Below are positions 11,503 through 24,218 of a stretch of 64,000 nucleotides of DNA, one piece after another. Source of the stretch: Rutidosis leptorrhynchoides (lineage: Eukaryota > Streptophyta > Magnoliopsida > Asterales > Asteraceae); contig NC_092341.1 in assembly GCF_046630445.1 (NCBI RefSeq), positions 30,952,001 to 31,016,000 of the forward strand, in the 5' to 3' direction. Both the position numbers and the translations under genes were made by a program. Every line of letters begins with the position of its first letter. Positions within the stretch are counted from its first letter, which is position 1. Below the pieces are notes generated by a model. That model saw nothing but the letters and a program-made list of their open reading frames with translations. It was not told the DNA's origin and did not search any database.

Positions 11503-12700
11503 CTACCAGTTTGGTTTCAACTCAAGTGAATAAAAAGTGTCATCCCATATGCCAAGATTACTTGGGCAGTCATCTGTTAAAATCTCCCATTTATCATTAT
11601 CGATATTCTTGAACTCAATATCTTTTCCGTCTGACTTTTTCTTAGCCATCATTCCACTTATCACAGGCTTAAAGAAGTCGCAAAATTCTTCCTTAGGAGT
11701 GTATATGGTTATGTATTTGGGATGGCAAAGAGTAATAAGTGCATCAAAAAATGACAGATGCCCCTGCAATTTTTCAGGAGTATATGCATAATATGATAAG
11801 TGTTGCACGTTAGTAGATGGAACTGTGAGCCTTATTTCATGATCCTCATTATCTATGTTCATTTCTTTATAATGTATAATATTGCTGATTTCGATATCAA
11901 ATTTGCTTGATAGATCGAATAGTTCCCTCATCGTAAGGAAGAATGAACGACCAACAGGAACAAACAAATCTAGTTGAAGCTTGATATATTCAGGACCATT
12001 ACTAGATGGAAACACAAGACTAGGCATTGTTCTGCTACTGAAACTAAAATGATGTAAATTTGGAACATTGACTTGTATATCAAACTTCTCACTTACAGGA
12101 ATTATGAGGGTCAGTCGTTTCAATGAAGAACTTGTGAAATCCCACCTTTTTGAAGTCCAATCCCGAATTTCAAGGTCCAAAATCTCGAGAGAAGGTAATT
12201 TTGATTTGATCATGTCAAGAAATTTGACGTCTATGGTCACACCATCTAATGATAATTTAGTCACACTCGTTAATGAGGCCACATTGAATTTCGTTATAGG
12301 TTCAGTCCAAGATAACCGCACAAAGTAGTCAAACAATCGAAGATTAGGGACATTATCAATTTTCCAAACATCATATGGTACATTTGTTATTAACTTCAGT
12401 TCTTGAAGATAACAAAGATTTCTTAACTTAAATGTCTTCATATCAGAGCGAAGTGAAAGGACTATTTTCTCGAGTAAGATACAAGTAGAGAATAAGGTAT
12501 CAAGTAGCTCTTCACTTATCTCCACATCTTCCAACTTGAGTAACCGTAGGTTCAGACAGTTGATCACAGAATTGCGACTCACCGTTTCAATCGGTGATGA
12601 ACGAGAACCTCTTAAAGACAGAGTATGTAGGTTTATCCTGGAGAATATCTCATCCGAAAGTATTAATTTACTATCAGATTCATTACAAAAGATACAGATG
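11503..12700 (-). pseudogene. F-box/LRR/FBD gene, F-box end missing
   Basis: The minus strand is open for roughly 395 codons from about 12700 to the stop at 11503-11505. It encodes leucine-rich repeats (for example KLPSLEILDLEIRDW) followed by the FBD domain (FFKPVISGMMAKKKSDGKDI) and the family C-terminus YSLELKPNW. It aligns throughout with the copy at 16889, but homology stops at the equivalent of residue ~115, so the F-box and the N-terminal LRR are absent, and no ATG lies near the 5' edge. In intact family members the F-box binds SKP1 and the LRR/FBD part is thought to bind the substrate. The copy can probably not join an SCF complex. No internal stop is seen, so the loss may be recent. 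Confidence 0.85.
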
Positions 12701-13779
12701 TAGAATGAAGCTCTAACAGTTTTTGGTTCAGTCTTTATTATTTAAAGTTCGAATGCTAATTAAGATACACATCATATTTCCCTACTAAAAAAACTAGGTA
12801 ACATGACATAGCTTATTAGAAACAGAGGCCTATGATCAGAAATGCTAATTAGTCTTTCGAAGCCCGTTTCTAGTAGGGATCAAACTATTTGGTATATCAC
12901 TCACCACAGATAAAAGGAACCTTCAGTTTTTGGTTCAGCCATTATATTTAACTCTAATTTTCTGCTTAATAAATAGAGACATGTATAATGGGTCTTGTGA
13001 ATGGGTCGAGCATAGCAAGTTTCATCCACTAAACATTTATGAAAGCATTCTTGGTTATATCATTTATTATGTATATTAACATTTTCTTATATATATAATT
13101 CTTAATAACAACTACAATAATATACTAAATGTAAAATTATATTGACCCGTTTGGACCCATTTGACATGTGACCCGTATTGACCCGTTACCCAACCTGACC
13201 TATTTGGACACGTTTAAAATTATTGACCCGTTTGACTCATGACCATTTCAACCAAAACCATTTTGACACATTAACCAAACCAACCCGGCCTAACCCGTTT
13301 GCAAGGCATAGTCGGTTTATATGAAACAGTTAGAGAATGTTCAGGATGCTCTAAACTAGTTTGGGATGCCTAGTGGTGAAAAGGTCAAAACTGTTGGGGA
13401 TGATGTGTTGGAGCCAAGCGTGGTTGCTAGAGGGTAATTTAAATTTGATTCATGAAGAAAGTTCGAAGCTTCTGTTTTTTTTGGTGGCCCAAAAGAATAT
13501 GTGGATTTTATTGACTCATTCAGTCCCATATATACTCCTGTTTGTTCTCCTATGGCCGTGAAGTCTATGGTTGGTATGGCATCCAAGGTTTTGACCGTGT
13601 TTTGGTATGTCGTGCGGGTTCGGTTGATGCTTGAAGAAAAAATGTGAAAGGTGTGGGTGGCTTTTGCGCCTTTGACAGCAGGTCCTGCTGTTCCGTTTCA
13701 GCCTAAGGCTTCTAATGGGCCGGATAAGTCGGATTGATGCAGGTCAGTTGAAGAAGAAGAAGAAGGGTGTTAATGTTGA
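12701..13779. other. Second copy of the 9.9-10.8 kb segment
   Basis: Bases 12960-13450 repeat the 9930-10790 block (ataaatagagacatgt, the GACCCGTTT motif, then the coding-like piece with GMPSGEKVKTVGDD). This shows that a unit of flank plus F-box gene was duplicated. The piece continues to about 13735 with readable stretches such as FAPLTAGPAVPFQP, interrupted by stops. Family unknown. A minus-strand 76-codon frame at 13356-13586 is a shadow. Confidence 0.5.
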
Positions 13780-14289
13780 TGTTGGGTTAATCTTGAACCC
13801 AAGTTTGGCACGTTGTTTTAGCAGTCCAAGTTAGCCCAAGTAGGAGAAAAGTGTGGCCCAAGTGAAAGTTAGAAATCAGTTGCATAAGAATAATTGGTCA
13901 AGCACGTGAGAATTACTTGGTCACCCATGATCCTAAATGTTAGGATTTAATTAATATTTACTTATATGTTATTTTGTTTTAGATAGTCATGTTGACTAAC
14001 CTTTAGATGCACGTTGAGTTCTACCAATTTAATAGGCAGAATAATGTAGGTAGTGGAGTAATAATAGGATAGTGGTATTCTAAGTCTTGTACGTGTACAT
14101 GAAAGTTATGGGCTATTTATAGCCACATTTGTTTGTTGAATTAAAGGTAGAGAAGTAAAGATGTAGTCTTGAATGTTTATTTTGCTCTCTAATTTTTGTA
14201 CTTAATTTCAGTATATATTTGAGAGTAATTGTGTGAATGTTCCAACATTGGTATGAATGAAAGCAAGTATGGAACTATATGTTCCAACA
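13780..14289 (+). repeat. 5' LTR of the mini element
   Basis: Starts TGTTGGGTTAATC and ends ATATGTTCCAACA. It contains gggctatttatagcc near 14109-14123, a plausible TATA region. Confidence 0.93.
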
Positions 14290-14925
14290 GTTGGTATCAG
14301 AGCAAGGAGTAAATCCTGGTTCCTAGAAAGAAAGCAGTTGTAGTAGAAGAGATGATCACCATTGATCATCAAAAACGCAGGCAACGATCTGGTCATTGCA
14401 GGAAGATCAGTAAAGCAATAGCAGAAAAGCATCAGCAGAAAGATGTAGCACGCAGAATGCATAGCAGAATTGCGCATAAGAAAAAGGCAGTTGCAGAAAG
14501 CAGAAACCGGTAAATAGAAGCAGAATAACAGAAGGTACCAGCAGTTTAGCAAGAAAATTGCAGCAGAAAATTCCAACTGAAATGCGTAGCAGTAGCAAAC
14601 ACGAGCAGCAGGAAAAATAGCAGCAGGTTGTGTAGCAGAAAAGCACAACTGAAAAGAAGTAAAGCGCAAGCAGGAACGCGCAAGTTGGAAGCAGCAGTAG
14701 CAGGGTCTGATCATATATGATCAGAAAAGTCAGCAAATTCGAAGCAAGATAGCAGGAGATTAGCTGATTAGCAACAGATTAGCAGTACAAAATTGCAGAA
14801 AATAGCAGCTATAAACTGAAGAAAATAGCAGCTATAAACAGCAGAAAACGCAGCCATCGCACATCAGAAGGTGTAGCAGCGAAAAAAGGGCAGAGATAAA
14901 GGGTTTCAAGATTAAGGGGGGTGAA

Positions 14926-15435
14926 TGTTGGGTTAATCTTGAACCCAAGTTTGGCACGTTGTTTTAGCAGTCCAAGTTAGCCCAAGTAGGAGAAAAGTGT
15001 GGCCCAAGTGAAAGTTAGAAATCAGTTGCATAAGAATAATTGGTCAAGCATGTGAGAATTACTTGGTCACCCATGATCCTAAATGTTAGGATTTAATTAA
15101 TATTTACTTATATGTTAGTTTGTTTTAGATAGTCATGTTGACTAACCTTTAGATGCACGTTGAGTTCTACCAATTTAATAGGCAGAATAATGTAGGTAGT
15201 GGAGTAATAATAGGATAGTGGTATTCTAAGTCTTGTACGTGTACATGAAAGTTATGGGCTATTTATAGCCACATTTGTTTGTTGAATTAAAGGTAGAGAA
15301 GTAAAGATGTAGTCTTGAATGTTTATTTTGCTCTCTAATTTTTGTACTTAATTTCAGTATATATTTGAGAGTAATTGTGTGAATGTTCCAACAATGGTAT
15401 GAATGAAAGCAAGTATGGAACTATATGTTCCAACA
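14926..15435 (+). repeat. 3' LTR of the mini element
   Basis: Same 510 bp; three mismatches to the 5' LTR seen by eye (in cacgtg/catgtg, gttatt/gttagt and acattgg/acaatgg). Confidence 0.93.
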
Positions 15436-15440
15436 GTTGA

Positions 15441-15816
15441 GTCGGGTAGCATTGAATCCTTTGCTCTTCGCAAGGAGGAAGAACAGCCCAAGAGTTTCTT
15501 TACAAAAATTAGAAAAAACAAAATTGCAAATTGTAAACTGGGATCTGTTCTCCTTAGGTTGGAGTCAGATACATAATCAGGTGCTTCCTGTATCTAAGAA
15601 ATTTTAAACTATTCGGCACATCACTCGCCCAAAAAGAATGAACCTTCAATTTTTGATTCAGACATTATCTAATTTAAATATAAAAAAAATACTCGTACCA
15701 AAGACAAAACCAGACTCATATGCATATAGTATTGACTGAGTCAGCTTCCTTATTCAGTATTCAGTATCAACCAACTTCCATACACAGCTTTTAACCTGAA
15801 AAATCAGATGAATAAT
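15441..15816 (-). other. 3' flank of the F-box copy at 16889
   Basis: Homologous to the 3' flanks at 10980-11240 and 53450-53850 (cacatcactcgcccaaaaag, ccaacttccatacacagc). No gene. The palindrome that follows interrupts this flank. Confidence 0.5.
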
Positions 15817-16011
15817 GATGTATATGCTTATGCTTCATGTGGACCCAACCCAATTACTAGTGCAACTTGTTTGGATGGTGTGTGCTTTGGTTCTAAGAAG
15901 AAGAAGATGTTATTGGGCCAATGGAGTGTAATGGACCGATTGTATAATATGGAACTTAGCAAGAGAGTAGGTGTGGGGCAACCAAAAGAAGCCAGACATA
16001 TAATAGTTTGA
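15817..16011 (+). other. Unidentified coding-like frame in the left palindrome arm
   Basis: The arm is open for 67 codons from ATG 15808 and includes DVYAYASCGPNPITS and LSKRVGVGQPKEA. The mirror frame on the minus strand (16521-16733) has 70 codons and differs at about five residues. I do not recognise the protein. The frame may be a captured exon fragment. No evidence supports translation. Confidence 0.35.
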
Positions 16012-16715
16012 CTATAATTCTATTTTTACTTTTGATTTTTTAAAACTTGTGTTTATCTTCTTATCTTCTTTTTTTATTTGCTTGTTCCTAAAGTCACGTT
16101 GATATATATAAATATCGTGTACGTAGCTTTTAGGAGGATTAGTTTTTGATTATTAATTGTGAGTTAATAAAATTAAACCGTGAAGGTTTTGCCATTTATC
16201 CATTCTTTATTTTAGCCATGATCCTTTCAATACATTATTAGAACCAAATAATGTATTGAAAGGATCGTGGCTAAAATAAAGAATGGATAAATGGCAAAAC
16301 CTTCTCGGCTTTACTGTAAACAACCTTCTCGGTTTGGAAACAAAACCTTCACGGTTTAATTTTATTAACTCACAATTAATAATCAAAAACTAATCCTCCT
16401 AAAAGCTACGTACACGATATTTATATATATCAACGTGACTTTAGGAACAAGCAAATAAAAAAAGAAGATAAGAAGATAAACACAAGTTTTAAAAAATCAA
16501 AAGTAAAAATAGAATTATAGTCAAATTATTATACGTCTGGCTTCTTTTGGTTGCCTCACACCTACTCTCTTGCTAAGTTCCATATTATACAATCTGTCCA
16601 TTACACTCCCTTGGCCCAATAACATCTTCTGCTTCTTAGAACCAAAGCACACACCATCCAAACAAGTTGCACTAGTAATTGGGTTGGGTCCACATGAAGC
16701 ATAAGCATATACATC
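15817..16715. repeat. 0.9-kb near-perfect palindrome with a 7-nt loop
   Basis: The left arm 15817-16239 (423 bp) is the reverse complement of the right arm 16247-16715, separated by the loop agaacca. The right arm is 46 bp longer because of one extra segment near 16301-16350, bounded by copies of aaaaccttc; without it the arm lengths agree exactly. Only a handful of mismatches are visible. Compared with the related flanks near 11245 and 53850, the palindrome is an insertion that replaced about 20 bp. If transcribed, it would fold into a single long hairpin RNA. Confidence 0.95.
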
Positions 16716-16888
16716 AAATAATCTCTCATGCATCTCTGCTAAAAAAACATAAAAGGAAAAGAATATAAATTCATCTCATGAACTACCCATGTGACATACT
16801 ATTAACTTAATAAATTAATAGCGAAAGAACTCTTACAGTATTAATTTCTAACAATTGAACCAGAGATGAGTAGCTAGCTAGCTAGGCT

Positions 16889-18433
16889 CTACCAGTTTGG
16901 TTTCAACTCAAGTGAATAAAAAGTGTCATCCCATATGCCAAGATTACTTGGGCAGTCATCTGTTACAATCTCCCATTTATCATTATCGATATTCTTGAAC
17001 TCAATATCTTTTCCGTCTGACTTTTTCTTAGCCATCATTCCACTTATCACAGGCTTAAAGAAGTCGCAAAATTCTTCCTTAGGAGTGTATACGGTTACGT
17101 ATTTGGGATGGCAAAGAGTAATAAGTGCATCAAAAAATGACAGATGCCCCTGCAAATTTTCAGGTGTATATGCATAATATGATAGTTGTTGCACGTTAGT
17201 ACATGGAACACTGAACCTTATTTCGCGATCCTCATCATCAATGTTCGGCAGCTCATAACTGTAACTATTATTGCTTATTTCGATATCAAATTTGCTTGAT
17301 AGATTGAGTAGTTCCCTCATCGTAATGAAGAAAGAACGATCAACAGGAAGAAACACATCAAGTTCAAGTTTGACATATTCAGGAGGAACATTACTAGATG
17401 GAAACACGAGACTAGGCATTGTTCTGCCACTGAAACTAAAATGATGTAAATTTGGAGCATTGACTTGTATAACAATCTTCTTACTTGCATGAATTATGAG
17501 GGTCAGTATTTTCAACGAATAACTTGTAAAATCCCACCTTTCCGAAGTCCAATCCCGAATTACAAGGTCCAAAATCTCAAGAGAAGGTAATTTTGATTTG
17601 ATCATGTCAAGAAATTCGACGTCTCTGGTCACACCATGTAATAATAATTTAGTCACACTTGTTAGTGAATCCATGTTGAATTTCTTTATAGGTTGAGTCG
17701 TAGATAACCGCACGCAGTAGTCAAACAAGCGAAGATTAGGGACATCATCAATTTTCAAAACATCAAATGGTACAACTGTTATTAAGTTCAGTTCTTGAAG
17801 ATAACAAAGATTTCTTAACTTAAATGTCTCCATATCAGAGTGAACTGTAAGGTCTATCTTCTCGAGTAATATACAAGTCAAGAATAAGGTATCAAGTACC
17901 TCTTCACTTATTTCCACATTTTCCAACTCGAGTACCCGTAGGTTCACACAATTGATCACTGGATTGAGACTCACTGAGATGCTTTCAATCGGATCGAAAC
18001 GATAATCTCGTAAAGACAGAGTATGTAGGTTTTTCCCTGAGAATATCTCGTCCGGAAGTATTAATTTACTATCAGATTCATTATGACAGATACTAATGGT
18101 AAGATGCTTGAAACAACTTTGGGATGCTACGTTTGGAATCCATTTAAAAGCAAGAGAAGCCAACTTCATGTAAATTAGTTCGAGATCAAAACTTTGGATT
18201 GGTATGTTGTCTTTTACATACTTAGACATGGTGCGATCCATAAACTTGATGTAACCTCTTTCTTTTTCTTCATTACGAAACTTTGAGGTTACATGAAACC
18301 TGAGATGAGGGATGGTAGACCAAGCGTGTGACCAAGTCTTGGATAACACACACATACGAGCGGCTTCTTCTACCGGCAACAACGATTGTATATGCTGAAT
18401 CAAATCCACCGGGATATCATCTTCCAATTGTGA
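16889..18433 (-). pseudogene. F-box/LRR/FBD gene, start removed by a CACTA insertion
   Basis: The longest family copy. The open frame covers an N-terminal F-box (DDIPVDLIQHIQSLLPVEEA, then VLSKTWSHAWSTIPHLRF), LRR repeats over about residues 100-330, and the FBD domain (residues ~420-500) ending ELKPNW at the stop 16889-16891. About 512 codons are open without a break. Members of this plant family act as substrate receptors of SCF ubiquitin ligases. The frame begins with a TTG codon at 18425-18427 and has no ATG before residue 25, inside the F-box. Directly upstream lies a CACTA-type element; beyond it an ATG stub (19547-19568) continues the frame. The intact gene body suggests recent disruption. 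It could still be expressed if the element supplies an in-frame start, but I see none, so I call it a probable pseudogene. Confidence 0.8.
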
Positions 18434-18435
18434 TG

Positions 18436-19546
18436 CACTACTACAAAAAATGCTCTTTGGAACCTCTTTTTAGAGCCTTTGAAACCTCTTTTAAAATAGG
18501 TTTCTATTAGTGGGGTTCCTAAAGTGGGGAACCGGTTTTAAAACAGGTTCCTTTGCCTATCCTTAGAAACCGGTTTTTAAGTAAAAACAGGTTTCTTTGC
18601 TTAACTATAGAGACCTCTTTTTTTAAAGAAACCGGTTTCTATGTGTTTTTTTTAAATAAATAAATTCATTTCTAACATGCTACTGTATGTAGCAAAATCT
18701 GATTTCTATATCATCTGAAAGCAAGTGAAGTAGAGAACTAATAAATAATATTGAACTCGAATGTTTATGTTTCATGTATTTACAAACAATTTTCTACATA
18801 TACAAAATAGTCAGAATCAATTTCCTAATAAAATCAATACACTAGTTTGGATAACATGAATTCGTAACTACCAAACTACTACTGCTATATACCAACAATT
18901 GTATATTTGTATACTCTTTCTTGAACATCCAACTCATTCATTTGAACGAACACTTTTCTAGTTTGGAGGCTTGATTAGCTAAATACACTTCAAGTATGAT
19001 GAGTGATGATGTAATATTCCTGCACATATAATCAAAACAAAATAAGTATGTAACCAAAGTGTTGTTTCATACAAATTGCAAACTAAGAAATATTTTAATG
19101 AAAAAAAGGAAAAGGAACAAAAAGTAAGACTGGGAGATCTCTTAAAACAATTACAAATGATCAATTTTTTGGTGGAGAAATGAAAGTATGTATATGGAAG
19201 AAAGGGAGAGTAAAGTGAAGGTTTAAGTTTTTTATCCAAATATTTGTAATATATGACTTAAGATTAGAATTTTCGTTTCCCGCTCAATGAAAAATGCATC
19301 GAGAGAGGTTTTTACAAAAAAGAGGTTCCTAAAGAAAGAGCATCGAGAGAGGTTTTACAAAAAAAACAGGTTTCAAAAGTGGGAAACCGGTTTCTTCTAA
19401 AAAGTGGTTCCTATTGTCAAGAATTGAAACCTTTTTTTCATCCACCTCAAAAAAGTGGTTTCAATTCATTTTAGGAACCGGTTTTTTCATGCTTGTCTAA
19501 AAACAGGTTTCTTTTAGGGGTTCCTATTCCCTTTTTTGTAGTAGTG
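18436..19546. mobile_element. Non-autonomous CACTA (En/Spm-like) element
   Basis: The 1111-bp insert has terminal inverted repeats CACTACTACAAAAAA at both ends. Many subterminal copies of a motif like aaaccggtttct and cctcttttt lie in both orientations at each end (18460-18650 and 19290-19520), typical of transposase-binding subterminal repeats. The flanking 3 bp, on the gene strand, are GAT and CAT, a 3-bp target duplication with one change. The middle has no transposase-like frame. It lies inside the 5' end of the F-box gene. Confidence 0.85.
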
Positions 19547-19568
19547 ATCTTCTCTACAGTTCCTCCAT
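19547..19568 (-). pseudogene. 5' stub of the disrupted F-box gene
   Basis: On the minus strand an ATG at 19566-19568 opens a short frame whose phase continues into the F-box frame at 18433 if the CACTA element and one target copy are removed. The fifth codon of the stub is TAG, so either the true start differs, or the gene had also acquired a stop. The joint therefore rests on phase and position only. Confidence 0.4.
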
Positions 19569-21187
<1,619 letters not shown>

Positions 21188-22240
21188 ATATATATATATA
21201 TATTAATGGCAAAAAGAAAACGAGATTAATTACTACAATGCCAGAGTTTGCAAGTAACAGATATAAACACACTACTGTTCACCGTAATTTCATCAATGCA
21301 AAAAGAAAACGAGATTAATTACTACAATGCAAATAAATACAAATTTCAATATCAATCTGTTGGCCAGGATATGCTTTCATTCATACGGTTTACACCTAAC
21401 TTTTACAAACACCATTTATGGTACTCGTAATTTACTGAAATAATATTTTTTTCTTTTTTTATCTTATTGTGACCCACATTATCACCAATAGCTCTTTCTG
21501 TTAATCTTTCTTCCACGATACAAACTTTCTTACAAGTTACAATCGAATTTGCAAACATACTTTAATTAAATAATAACAACCGATAATATATAACCCTAAA
21601 TTCAAATATAATTTAGGCTAAACAAATTGGTGACAAAACCCTAATTTAATTTCAAATTAAAATCGCACCTGGTGAAAAAATTGGAAGAGTTGAGCTGAAT
21701 ATGAAAGTTTGTTTGTTAAACACTTCAACTTTACTTTAAAATAAGATGAGCTTGGTACGTATCTCTCACCCTAGCTTCAACTTCTCGTTCTTAATATGGT
21801 ACGTATCTTTACCCTCGCTTCAATTTCTCGTTCTGATTAGGTTTTTAATTTTGAGTTTTTGAACGTACGACACTACGACCTGTTATTTGTTTGCCCTATT
21901 TTTGGACTCAAACGTGTTTGGGAAGGAATTGTTGGGCTCAAATTAGTTGTTGGACTATTTAAAATATTAGAACTCAAACAGGTGTATGGTAAGGTAAAAT
22001 TGTCAAAATACACATAAATCTCAAAGCGTTAAACAATGTATCCTGATTTTCCCAAATAACTATATGCCCGCTAACCACGCACCACGCACGGTACGTGCAT
22101 GACCATGCGTGGTGCGTGTCACTCGATCCTTAGCACGTTTTACCGGCTCCATTATTTTTTACCTGTAACACGCACAAAGCAACAAGCAACTGGCACGGTG
22201 CGTGTTGGTCTGTGTGTTGGGTGTGTTGCAGTATATCGAG
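21188..22240. repeat. Segmental duplicate, copy 1
   Basis: From about 21290 to 22160 this DNA repeats 32420-32798 plus 34008-34535 nearly base for base (for example tctgttggccaggatatgct, and aaatcgcacctggtgaaaa). It ends in the CACGCACC palindrome repeat. Copy 1 lacks the LINE found in copy 2, giving an empty site at 21643-21665. No gene recognised in it. Confidence 0.85.
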
Positions 22241-22429
22241 AGATTAAGGTTTGTTAGATTCTGTATTTGAAAATTTTATGTTGTGATAATTTAATTCCAG
22301 GAATTCCTTTTGTTAGATTTAGTGTAGGTTTAGATTTTTTAGAAGTGATAAAATAATGTATTGGTTTTAATTGATTAGTTGAATTGTTGTTGTAAGTGAG
22401 GGGATGTTTTGAAAGTATTAGAGAAGAGT

Positions 22430-22672
22430 TGTTGTAGAATAGCTTTTTATTACTTGAAACTTGTATGTGTTTGTGTACATCAACTTTGCAAACATCTTAG
22501 CCTATTTATAGGCCTCCTAAGTTGGCTATAATCATCAAGCAATTGCTAATCTAGATTATTCTAATTAAATATCTACTAGTTATTATCTAATACTACTACA
22601 TAATTCCAGATTAATCTTTTTATTCCTAATTACATGTAGATGAGTCTAGAAATACATTACTATATTTCAACA
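22430..22672 (-). repeat. 3' LTR of copia C
   Basis: On the minus strand it begins TGTTGAAATATAG right after the polypurine tract and ends near tctacaaca, giving about 243 bp. The outer end is judged only by its inverted similarity to the start. Confidence 0.6.
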
Positions 22673-22675
22673 CTC

Positions 22676-24053
22676 CTCCTTAATGTATTTCGATGTTAAT
22701 CCGAGCATGTTGCGTAGGAACTCGAACTTTGGTCTTGGAAGTGCTTTGGTGAATATGTCTGCAATTTGCTCTTCAGTTTTGCAGTATTTTAATTCAATCT
22801 CTTTCTTAGCGGTGACTTCTCGTAAGAAGTGATATTTGATATCAATGTGTTTTGTTCTACCATGAAACACAGGATTCTTTGCCATTGCAATTGCAGACTT
22901 GTTGTCGCAGAATATTTGAGTAGCTTCGTCTTGTTTTTCGCCCATGTCTTCAAGTATTCTTCTTAGCCATTTAGCTTGATTAGCTGAGTTTGCGGCTGCG
23001 ACGTACTCGGCTTCAGCTGACGATTGTGCCACCATTTCTTGTTTCTTTGATACCCATGAGAAGACACGAGATCCAAGTGAGAATGTGTATCTAGAAGTAC
23101 TTCTCATGTCATTCACCGATCTGGCCCAATCACTGTCAGTGTATCCATGAAGCTTCGAATCTATAGTGGGCTTGTACAATATTCCATAGTCCATGGTACC
23201 TTGCAAGTATCTTAATATTCTTTTAGAAGCTCCATAATGTATTTGAGTAGGGTTTTGCATGTACCTGGATAGTAGACTCGCTGCGTACATGATGTCTGGT
23301 CTTGTTGCTGTTAGATATAGTAGACTTTCTCCGATCCATCTTCTTGTCTCATCTTCTCATTACCAACTAGTGGCGTCGTGACAGTTTTACAACCGTATAG
23401 TTTAAACTTTTTCAGGAGATTTTCTGTGTATTTCTTTTGGCATATGAAGATGCCTTCCTTTTCTTGACTGATTTTGATGCCAAGAAAATAGCGCATCAAA
23501 CCAAGGTCGCTCATCTCGAACGTTTTCATCATGTCTTCCTTAAACGCTTGTATCATTCTCTCATTGTTTCCTGTATATATAATATCATCAACATACAAGG
23601 AAATAATGAGAGTGTTAGAGTTACCTTGGGTTTTGATGCATAGTGTGGGCTCACTTTGACTCCTCCTGAATTCTGAACTTGTGAAGTAGTTGTCAATGCG
23701 ACTGTACCAAACAAGTGCTGCTTGTTTAAGTCCATATAAGGCTTTCTTTAGTTTTAGGACTTGATTTTATTTTCCTTTCTTAATGAACCCTTGTGGCTGC
23801 TCGACGTATATTTCTTCTTCTAGAAACCCATTGAGAAAGGCTGATTTCACATCTAGTTGGTGAATCTTCCATCTTCGTTGAACTGCTAGTGCCACAAGTC
23901 CTCTTATAGTATCCAGTCGTGCTACAGGTGCGAAAGATTCATTGTAGTCGACTCCTGGCTGTTGTGAGTAGCCTTTAGCTACTAGCCTTGCTTTGTGTTT
24001 TTTTATAGAACCATCACGGTTGAGCTTTGTTTTGTAAACCCATTTTACTCCAA
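22676..24053 (-). pseudogene. Reverse transcriptase/RNase H of copia C
   Basis: Reading leftward: [13 protein letters not shown] and [16 protein letters not shown] (about 23780-24010), then MYVDDIIY at 23598, MSDLGLMRYFLGI, and RNase H with GYTDSDWARSVNDMRSTS, CDNKSAIAMAKNP and DIFTKALPRPKFE, ending at 22667. Frames change near 23740, 23600 and 23300, so at least three breaks exist. The RNase H part (22667-23290) is open for 207 codons. Confidence 0.88.
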
Positions 24054-24119
24054 TACCTATACCTATACCTATACCTATACCTATAGGTATACGTAAATTA
24101 AAAGAAGAAGCATGTTCCG

Positions 24120-24216
<97 letters not shown>

Positions 24217-24218
24217 TT
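24054..24218 (+). repeat. (CCTATA)n and (TTA)n microsatellites
   Basis: Five hexamer units (acctat) at 24055-24085 end in a small palindrome (cctataggtata), followed by about 32 uninterrupted TTA units (24121-24216). They mark the broken edge of copia C. Confidence 0.95.

Larger units (their letters stand above)
13780..15435 (+). mobile_element. Non-autonomous mini LTR retrotransposon
   Basis: A complete 1656-bp element: LTRs at 13780-14289 and 14926-15435 (510 bp each), an internal region of only 636 bp, and a 5-bp target duplication GTTGA at 13775-13779 and 15436-15440. The primer binding site tggtatcagagc is at 14292-14303 and the polypurine tract aaggggggtga at 14915-14925. The internal region has no open frame on the plus strand and is full of agcag words. 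By eye the two LTRs differ at only three positions, so insertion was recent. It must borrow all enzymes from an autonomous relative. It is TRIM-like, though its LTRs are longer than typical TRIM LTRs. Confidence 0.95.
22430..24053 (-). mobile_element. Copia element C, 5'-truncated
   Basis: The 3' half of a minus-strand copia element: reverse transcriptase and RNase H frames, a polypurine tract (aaggaggag, 22673-22681) and a 3' LTR at 22430-22672. The 5' part is replaced by short tandem repeats at 24054. No target duplication can be tested. It is a different family from A, B and D. Confidence 0.85.

Noticed and set aside
14208..14736. 168- and 109-codon minus-strand frames
   Set aside because: They lie antisense to the 5' LTR and internal region of the mini LTR element and are low-complexity Cys/Leu/Phe strings from agcag repeats.
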